A stretch of DNA of 64,000 nucleotides from Platynereis dumerilii (Eukaryota > Annelida > Polychaeta > Phyllodocida > Nereididae), in the NCBI GenBank assembly GCA_026936325.1, contig JAPTHN010000018.1:9691658-9755657 (forward strand). Direction: 5' to 3'. Positions within the stretch are counted from its first letter, which is position 1. Every line of letters begins with the position of its first letter. The position numbers and the translations under genes were made by a program. This document shows positions 57,085-64,000 of the stretch, one piece after another. The notes under the pieces are model-generated. The model saw nothing but the letters and a program-made list of their open reading frames with translations. It was not told the DNA's origin and did not search any database.

Positions 57085-57860
57085 AACTATAATGCGATTC
57101 CCTATTTTAAAACCAATTCTACTTCATTTTGTAAGGCTTTGTTTTTTACATGATATATACATCGAAAATGCTTCATTTTCTGTCAGTTAATCAACAGAAG
57201 CATTTTCTTAGTATTACATTGCTTTTCCTCTTGACTTTTTAAGCAGAACAGTTTTTTTGCTGCACTTCTCGATGACTTTGTGCATGCAAAATGTGCATAT
57301 TTTTCCCATTCCGTTTCACTGCCATCCAAAGCTCCTCAGTGTTACTAAGTTTGTATCTACATAGATTAACATCAGAATAAGCCCGCAAGTTCTGAAATCT
57401 AGACTTAGTCTAAAATGTTGGTGGAAAAATAAAGGTGTGGCGAGCCTTTTCAAGCACTGTTCAGCTGTTCAGAGGTATCGAAAATCATCTGAGCTTCTAA
57501 GTATGTAAAAAGAATGCATCTGCCTTCTGCCGACCATAGATATCAATCAAAATTGTGAACTTCTTGATCATATTGATGTTGATCTGAGATGACACAAATT
57601 TGGTAAGACAAATGTGCTTTGAAAATCATTGAAACGTAAATGGGAAAATTTTGCAGTGCACAAAGTCGTCAAGAAGTGCAGCCAAAAAGCTGTTCTGCTT
57701 AAAAAGTCAAGAGGAAAAACAATTTAATACTAAGAAAATGCTTCTGTTGATTAACTGACAGGAAATGAAGCTTTTTCGATGTGTATATCCTGTAAAAATC
57801 AAAGGCTAACAAAATGAAGTTGAATTCTGGGGTGGTCCTTTTTTTTTGCCCAGGAGTGTA
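57085..57860. mobile_element. Large fold-back element, Tc1/mariner-like
   Basis: Two arms of about 180 bases are inverse copies: 57111-57292 and 57655-57836 share TCAGTTAATCAACAGAAGCA and TTGACTTTTTAAGCAGAACA. The outer right end reads, on the - strand, TACACTCCTGGGCAAAAAAA, a form common at Tc1-type ends. The left end is less well preserved. The central 360 bases show no transposase. Confidence 0.65.
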
Positions 57861-58540
57861 TAAGATTCCTAGTTTTCTACAATTTTTTTTCAAAATTGTG
57901 TTACTTTCGACTTTATTTTTGAAACTTACACTTTCAGAAGTCAGGTAAAAACTTGTGTCCACCTCCTATATTGTTACTGGAATATGTGCCATCTTTGTAT
58001 GAATATGCTGATTACAGAACTTTGTCACCGATCTCATTTTGTTTATCACCCCTGATTTGGCCATGAACCATGGCTAGGGGAATTAAATTTTGAAACCCTT
58101 TACGAGGGTGACATCCAATTGTTTCTTTGTGCAGAGGTTCACAATGAACATTAGCTCAAATAAATACCATTTATCACACCTTCCAAACAAAATGCAATTA
58201 ATTACCCCTGCTATATTTCTGATACCTTTAGGTGATATGACAAGCAAGATGAGCATCATAATGATTATTACAGCAATTTTGGCTCAACAAAGCTAAAATT
58301 CTCAATTTAGTGGTAGTTTTCATTTTATACTTACTTGAGAAATTCATAATTTTAGTAATTATAAACACTTCAAGCAAACCCGATGAAAAAATGTAAAATC
58401 TGCAGATTTAATTGCAATTTTGTCTTGAATACTTAATTTGGTGTGCCAAACACATTCATCCACTTTGGTGACTATTACTATCATGCACCAACTTAGTTGA
58501 ATTTGTTTTCAAGGTACTAAATGAATCCTCAGGAGGCAAC
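57861..58540. other. Unannotated stretch
   Basis: AT-rich; nothing recognised. Confidence 0.3.
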
Positions 58541-58761
58541 GTGAACCAACCCTGAATTTTTGCATTTCCGTGTTTAAATGGTTTTGCTCATAAAATGGTG
58601 TCCTCTATCTGATGGTAAGGTGATCTATTTTAAAAAATAGTTAATTTCAAAAGTCCCAATCAGGTTGTTATGATTGTAAAATATGCAATTTAAATACCTT
58701 CAGAACCATGAGCACAGCAAATTTGGTCTAGACCGTTTTTTGAATTTCAGGGTTGGCTCAC
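58541..58761. mobile_element. Small inverted-repeat element
   Basis: Ends GTGAACCAACCCTGAATTT and the inverse of GTGAGCCAACCCTGAAATT bound 221 bases. There is no coding capacity, and target duplication is not clear. Confidence 0.55.
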
Positions 58762-59054
58762 TTTGGCGATCCAAATGGTCTAGCACTCCCTTTAGAAAGT
58801 TCATTCTTTGAAAAACAAATTTCCTCGTATACATGTGAGACAACAACTAATTTATGTTATTGTGTCAAAAGTAAGAAAAGAACTTTAGTTATATCCCATT
58901 CATTTTGTCATTAATATATAATTAGCATTCACCATCACTATGGTGAAAGGTGTTGATTTTGGTCGTATTATTATTTTTCTTCCCTTTTTTTTTGGAATTT
59001 CAACATGAAAGTTAGTGTATAGATAGTCCTTGATGAGTAGATTAACTTCCCAAA

Positions 59055-59700
59055 ATATTTTTGACCTTGACCTATTTTTCAAGGTCACAGGTCACCTCAA
59101 AGTCACTGATTTTGGAGGTCTATCTCCTGAACTAATAAAGATAGAGACACCTGGTCTTCAGTGTTAAGTTAGTAGGCCCCTATTGAACAAATACCAGCCA
59201 TGAAATTGATCATTTTCGAAAAGGGGTAATTGCCCTAACCCCTTTTAATGAAAACCAGTTTGCGTACGGTTTCGAGAAAACTACAAGCAGCACTTTCATG
59301 AAATTATAGCAAAAGGTGCTCTATAGCATGGGCCAATGCAGCAAGAAATGTGGTGAAAATCATGCAAGGGGTTACTGAGATATTCGACTTTCAAAATTAG
59401 AATATTTTGCCCAAAAGTGAAAATATTTTTTAACTTTGCTTTGAATGAAGACAACTCAATGAAACTTGAAACATATATAGCCCTGTGGTAGAGGAATATT
59501 TTCATTAAACATCCATGACCTTGACATCAAGGTCAAGGTCACAGAAAGTGAATGAAAAGCCCCAATAGGTACATTTCACAATTTTTCAAGCAAGGTTGTT
59601 CAATTGTGGTCTATCATTTCCAATCAAGAGTAACTTGAATGATCTAAAGTATATTTGACCTTGTGAAGAAGTTCATCAATTGTCAAGGTCATCACCAGTC
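59055..59700. other. Cluster of nuclear-receptor-type half-sites
   Basis: AGGTCA/TGACCT words are dense: TGACCTTGACCT (59062-59073), a perfect one-base-spaced direct repeat AGGTCACAGGTCA (59082-59094), a palindrome TGACCTTGACATCAAGGTCA followed by another AGGTCA (59516-59541), and TCAAGGTCA (59683-59691). The sequence may belong to a repeat family. No gene is adjacent within 1.6 kb. Confidence 0.5.
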
Positions 59701-59759
59701 AAAGACAGGAAAAATGAAGAAATGAGATAAGTGCAGAATAGAATGAATTAAAGAATAAA

Positions 59760-60135
59760 TTAAGGTCAATATGAAGTCAATATGAATGCCATTATGAATT
59801 CAATATGAATGTCAATATGAATGTCAATATGAATGTCAATATGAATGTAAATATGAATGTCAATATATATGAATGTCAACATGAATATCAACATGAATGT
59901 CAAAATTAATGAATGTCAAAATGAATGTCAATATTAGTGTAGATATCAGTGTCATCAGTGTCACTATCAGTGTCATCACTGTCAATTGAAATCAGGGTCA
60001 AATGAATGTCAGTGTATGTCAATATGAATATTGATATAAATGTCAATATGAATAATGTCGATAGGAATGTCAATATGAATGTCAAAATGAAGTCAATTCA
60101 AGTGTTAATATAAAAGTCAATATGAAGAATTAAAG
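59760..60135 (+). repeat. AATATGAATGTC minisatellite
   Basis: A degenerate tandem array of a unit of about 12 bases, regular between 59800 and 59870 and irregular outside it. Confidence 0.8.
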
Positions 60136-60139
60136 TCAA

Positions 60140-60322
60140 GTTGATAATCAAGTAAATCCTTTTTTATGGTGAATGCTCATTACTGGTTCACCAGTAATAT
60201 TGATGTCTAGTTTTAAATTAATTTTGTTTTGTTATTTTAACTTGTCGGTAAAAAGCTTATAGCTTGTGTTTATTGTTTGTATTATCACCACCGACGTTAA
60301 ATAAAATTTTATCTTATCTTAA
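60140..60322 (+). mobile_element. Possible LINE 3-prime end
   Basis: Ends ACCGACGTTAAATAAAATTT followed by a short TATCT repeat tail. This resembles LINE 3-prime ends, but no coding part is present. Confidence 0.35.
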
Positions 60323-60960
60323 ATGCTTAAATTTCAACTAATTTAGCATTTCGCTTTACAGTTATTACAAAAAATTGTTTCATTCAACCACATTTTATCA
60401 GAACACCTGCTACTGTGTACAGACTATAATTCCTGGTAATTTGGTGAAGATTTGAAGATTATTAATTTCGCTTTGTTATGATTATTCACAATGATAGCAC
60501 CATGGTGAAGCACAGCAGCTGAGAGAAAACTAACGGCCATGGCTGTATGAGATATTGCATGGATCAGTTGGTTTTTTGTTATTCTTCAATCTTATTTTTG
60601 TATTATTCACTTCATTATATTGCTGTTGTTTTTTTTTTCAGATTTATTCTTAATTCATTACTCGATCTTTCAATTATAATAATTTGACCAGATTCATATT
60701 TCATGACAGTTCACATACTTACAAATCATCTTCCTGTTGCCAATATGAGGAATATAATTCAATGATATAGTCATGGTGTGTCAGAGCATATTTTAAGGAT
60801 TTGTCATGATACACTAAATGGATAGATAGACAGATACATCTGATATGTCTTATGATTATAGCCATGATAAAAACTATTCTATTGAGGTGGCTATCAATCT
60901 ACTAGCAGTTGAGCCGATATCCACCAAAAGGAGACAACATTTGATTGATGAAAATATAAA
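60323..60960. other. Unannotated stretch
   Basis: AT-rich; nothing recognised. Confidence 0.3.
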
Positions 60961-60964
60961 ATCA

Positions 60965-61185
60965 GAAAGATAACAGAAGCAGAAGCATGTTTCAAAGCAT
61001 TGAAGAATAGTTTTGATATATGGAAAGAAGAAGCCTGGGTTTCAAATACACAATAACTACAAAATTAATGACAACCATTAGATTGTGTAATTCATGAGTG
61101 CGTGTGATAAAAGGTCTCCCAGTGATACAAATTTGGCAAAGACCGGGAGACCTAACCTTTCCACTGGGAGACCATTTTGTCAACA
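60965..61185 (+). repeat. Dispersed repeat with GGGAGACC palindromes, copy 2
   Basis: Second copy of the repeat at 55196-55435, ending CACTGGGAGACCATTTTG. The copies are diverged but collinear. Confidence 0.65.
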
Positions 61186-61189
61186 TAAC

Positions 61190-61292
61190 ATCGTATCATT
61201 TATATTATGTAATTGCTTTATGTTCGGGGCCAGCTCTATAAGCTGAGAACTTTTTCTGGCGCCTGTAAAATAAACAATACATACATACACAC
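61190..61292 (+). mobile_element. Likely LINE 3-prime end with ATAC tail
   Basis: GGGGCCAGCTCTATAAGCTG, then TGTAAAATAAACAATACATA and an (ATAC)n tail. It has the form of a LINE 3-prime UTR. Confidence 0.45.
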
Positions 61293-61352
61293 ATACTATT
61301 AAGGTGTGTTCTGATAATGAATAAAGGAAATGGAATGAAGTTGTGATATTTG

Positions 61353-61358
61353 TTTATT
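61353..61358 (-). terminator. AATAAA signal of the fifth protease gene
   Basis: AATAAA on the - strand 28 bases after the stop codon, the same spacing as in the other copies. Confidence 0.65.
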
Positions 61359-61385
61359 TAGATACTATCCATGTTAATGAATAAT

Positions 61386-62582
61386 TTAACAAGCAGAGTA
61401 CATGAGGTTGTTGGGGGTTCCAGAGGTTCCTCTCAAGTTGATGGCGTCCTTGGTTGAGGAAGATGCCAAGTAAGACCTCACCTGGGCTGAAGAGGCATTG
61501 GGGTTCTCAGCCAAATAGGTGGCAATGAGACCAGCAACATGGGGGCAGGCCATGGAGGTTCCAGACAGAGTACGGCTTCCGGTGTCACTCAAGTGAGAGG
61601 CAGACAGGATGCTGGATCCAGGAGCCATAATGTCGACACATGTTCCCCAGCTAGAGAAGGAGGAGAGGTTGTCGTTGATGTCAGTTGATGCAACAGTGAT
61701 GGCTCCTGGAGCGCCAGCTGGGGACTGATTGCAGGCATTGCTATTGCTGTTTCCAGCAGATGCGACAACTGGGACGTTAGCAGCATCAGCACTGTCGACA
61801 GCTGAGTTCAAGGCAGTGTTACGTCCACCTCCGAGGGACATGCTTCCGACACCTCTGACTCCTCTGCTCTGCACATCTCCAACCATCCAGTCAAGACCAG
61901 CAATGATTCCGGAGAAGGATCCAGATCCACTGTCTCCCAAAACCTTGACAGCAACAAGGGTAGTGCTCTTGGAAACACCATACTCAGATCCTCCAACAGT
62001 TCCGGCGCAGTGAGTTCCATGTCCATTGTTGTCAGCATTGCTGCCTCCAACGAAGTTGGCTCCGAACTCGGCCCTTCCTCCGAAGTCCTGATGACTCAGA
62101 CGGATGCTTGTGTCATGGACGTAGACTCTGACGTTGGTTCCATCAGAATTTCCATAGCTGTAGGTGGCTGAGGAGTAATCTGGCTGAGATCTAGCGCTGG
62201 TCCTGCTGAGACCCCAAAGCCTGCTTCCTGAGGCCTGGGTGGAGCACTGGTCAAGCATGTTCTGGACCATGTCAACGTCAATGCTGGCGACCTCATCAAA
62301 AGCAACGAGCTGGTTCATGACAGCCTCGTCAGAAGTCTTGATGTGGAGGATTGGAGACATGAGGTTGGTGAACTTGTTGATGATGGTGATCTTGGATGAG
62401 ATGGCGGCAATCTTGTCGGCAAAGCTTGAGGCATACTGAACATTGCTCACTCTTCCAGCAGGCTTGTGAAGAACAATCAGGAACTCACCAGGAACTCTGT
62501 CTGGGTGGCTCATGTTGTCAATATTCACCTTGGGCAAGGCCGTAGCCAAGCACACAAATGCAGCGAACAGTACAAGCCTCAT
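61386..62582 (-). CDS. Secreted proteinase K-like subtilisin (S8A), fifth copy
   Basis: A 398-residue single-exon prepro-protease. The signal peptide is MRLVLFAAFVCLATALP, then comes an I9 prodomain (about 31-106), then the S8 domain. Catalytic residues are Asp157 (VHDTS, the same unusual Ser as in the tandem pair), His188 (NNGHGTHCAG), Asn278 (SAGNSN) and Ser343 (SGTSMACPH). The S1 strand is SLGGG. The start at 62582 is chosen because an in-frame ATG at 62657 lies upstream of the TATATAAA box (62637-62644). The prodomain resembles that of the fourth gene (shared AAISSKIT), whereas the catalytic domain resembles the tandem pair. It is presumably an active extracellular endopeptidase; its substrate is unknown. 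Confidence 0.93.
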   Translation of the reverse strand: MRLVLFAAFVCLATALPKVNIDNMSHPDRVPGEFLIVLHKPAGRVSNVQYASSFADKIAAISSKITIINKFTNLMSPILHIKTSDEAVMNQLVAFDEVASIDVDMVQNMLDQCSTQASGSRLWGLSRTSARSQPDYSSATYSYGNSDGTNVRVYVHDTSIRLSHQDFGGRAEFGANFVGGSNADNNGHGTHCAGTVGGSEYGVSKSTTLVAVKVLGDSGSGSFSGIIAGLDWMVGDVQSRGVRGVGSMSLGGGRNTALNSAVDSADAANVPVVASAGNSNSNACNQSPAGAPGAITVASTDINDNLSSFSSWGTCVDIMAPGSSILSASHLSDTGSRTLSGTSMACPHVAGLIATYLAENPNASSAQVRSYLASSSTKDAINLRGTSGTPNNLMYSAC

Positions 62583-62636
62583 CTTGCAACTCTGGTCTGA
62601 TTCCAGTTGTTGGTGATTGTGGTCTGAACGTAAGGG

Positions 62637-62644
62637 TTTATATA
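62637..62644 (-). promoter_or_regulatory. TATA box of the fifth protease gene
   Basis: TATATAAA on the - strand 55 bases upstream of the chosen ATG. Confidence 0.65.
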
Positions 62645-62659
62645 CCCCTTTTTCCACAA

Positions 62660-63600
62660 GGCTGTTTTCTGCTTGTCATGAATTGTTTTGATAAGCGATG
62701 CTAAAAACCTGGTATTCTCTCAAGCTATAACAGTGTGAAATATCAGATGTGCCACGTCAACCTGTCATGGACACTCTACCTTTTCATTACACATTGAGTT
62801 TAAGTCCGGGTCCATGTGCTGACTTTACAAGTATGCATAACCTGTTGTGAAATGGTCAATGTTCTCTCTCTGGAGTCATTCAAGTTCACATGCACTTACT
62901 TAGTGGTATAGTGAGAATATGTTTGGAACCAAATGTAATCCGGTTTTATTTTTGAGTGGGGATGGACTGACAACCTAGTGGAATAGTAATTGTATCTGTG
63001 TAAGGTTTGTATTGGCTAAAAATATATATTGTGCAGAGTGTGATAAACACATGCAGATGCATATTTATCAAAGAAGTGAATTTGTAGCTCAGTAAATTGA
63101 TTTGATCATTTGTTATGAATGTTTCACCTGCTTTTAGATTAATTTGAATTTAATTTAGCCTTTATTTTGAATTTTTGCAATGCTTTTCATCAAAATGTGA
63201 CATTTCAAATTAGTTAAATTTGTGGATCATTCTGACTGAGACTGAATGTAATTTATATAAATTGCCTCAATATATCATATGAACATTGCATAAATGTGAA
63301 GAAATAAACACCAACTGTTGCTTTTTGTGATCCAAGAAGTGAGTTATTGAATATTACTGACTGCATTTTTTTTATCATTTCACGACAAAAAACTTGTTTA
63401 ATGTACTAACTTACTCATCCAAGCCATGATTAGCCATCCTATATAATGTGAACTTAACGCGAAAATACAATTTTAAAATTATAATTTTTATCACAAAAGT
63501 TTGTTAAAGGGGTTTTCTTCAACATCAGATGTAATGAGTGCGGATTTTACAAAAAATTTGACTATTTTTTGACCCGTTCCTTTTAGATCTAACCTATTTG
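62660..63600. other. Upstream stretch of the fifth protease
   Basis: AT-rich; no gene or repeat recognised. Confidence 0.35.
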
Positions 63601-63677
63601 TAACATAGATTCCATCTGTTGCCTAGTGTAATTAAGTGTGTTTTGTCAAATGAGCCCTGTATAACAACTCTAACGGG

Positions 63678-64000
63678 TCAAGAATGTAAATTGGTGGAAT
63701 TTCTGCTGGTCGGCTTTGATGTAAATACATGGAAAATCACGATTTGCGGGCCAGTAAGTTGTTCTTCTGAAACACCACTTTTATCGAAAGAATTGTCTTT
63801 TAAATTTATGGTGTTTTCTACTGAGAGACCATTTTTTTCATTCTTAGTACACTTTACCAAAAAGCAAACCATAACAGGCAGCATGTTTGCCAATTCGAGA
63901 ATGTTGGAGAATGTTGGTAAAGGTTTTAAATCAATGGATTTAGATTCCAGAAAATCACTCCCTTGCATATTGTACATGTGTTTAGAATAGGGGCTGATGT
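63678..64000 (-). CDS. Unrecognised open frame at the window edge
   Basis: An open frame on the - strand runs from the window edge to a stop at 63678, over 100 codons in AT-rich DNA. Composition is protein-like (FLESKSIDLKPLPTFSNILE near its start), but I recognise no family. The opposite strand is also open for 123 codons (63619-63990), so strand is uncertain. It could be the end of an exon, the end of a transposable-element gene, or chance. Confidence 0.25.
   Translation of the reverse strand, partial: ISPYSKHMYNMQGSDFLESKSIDLKPLPTFSNILELANMLPVMVCFLVKCTKNEKNGLSVENTINLKDNSFDKSGVSEEQLTGPQIVIFHVFTSKPTSRNSTNLHS

Noticed and set aside
62583-62657. In-frame upstream ATG of the fifth protease
   Set aside because: The TATA box lies between it and the signal-peptide ATG, with the same spacing as in the other copies.

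Overview
The window looks like nuclear DNA of a marine invertebrate animal. It is AT-rich and gene-poor, full of LINEs, small inverted-repeat elements and minisatellites, and it holds animal-style genes with a TATA box, a signal peptide and an AATAAA signal. A Ngaro-type tyrosine-recombinase retroelement, CR1/L2-like LINEs and multicopy animal proteinase K-like genes would suit an echinoderm or another marine deuterostome. That assignment is an inference; no marker gene settles it. I see no tRNA, rRNA or CRISPR array and no recognisable multi-exon host gene.

The only host genes I can support are five single-exon secreted subtilases of the proteinase K type (peptidase S8 with an I9 prodomain). 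Two stand in tandem on the + strand (18977-20176 and 22596-23795). Three are on the - strand (34738-35997, 47715-48926, 61386-62582). Four have the full Asp-His-Asn-Ser set and a TATA box about 55 bases before the ATG. The one at 34738-35997 keeps Asp-His-Ser but has lost the oxyanion-hole Asn and the S1-pocket glycines, so it may be a pseudoprotease. The tandem pair is nearly identical except for one sharply bounded island in the prodomain, which suggests gene conversion or selection for prodomain difference.

Layout: 1-14.1 kb holds diverged segmental duplications, one copy split by a near-whole Ngaro-like element (2911-8674). 14-18.4 kb is mostly unannotated, with a GC-rich palindromic island and a small inverted-repeat element. 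18.4-23.9 kb is the tandem protease pair. 25.4-33 kb is layered: a duplicated flank cut by a LINE, the LINE cut by a fold-back element, and the flank cut again by a mariner-like element, followed by a 1.8 kb region with about twelve copies of TGTCATTCCGTCAC in both orientations. 34.7-37.3 kb is the putative pseudoprotease with its duplicated upstream flank. 37.6-41.8 kb is an L2/CR1-like LINE with a hairpin-forming dimeric minisatellite directly before its coding region. 42.3-46 kb has a LINE fragment and more copies of the duplicated flank. 47.7-49 kb is the fourth protease. 49.3-61.3 kb is a mosaic of pyrimidine-rich repeats, fold-back elements, LINE 3-prime ends and minisatellites. 61.4-62.6 kb is the fifth protease.

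The five proteases presumably act outside the cell. Each would be made as a prepro-enzyme whose I9 domain folds and then inhibits the catalytic domain until cleaved. Nothing in the sequence says whether they serve digestion, fertilisation, hatching or defence.
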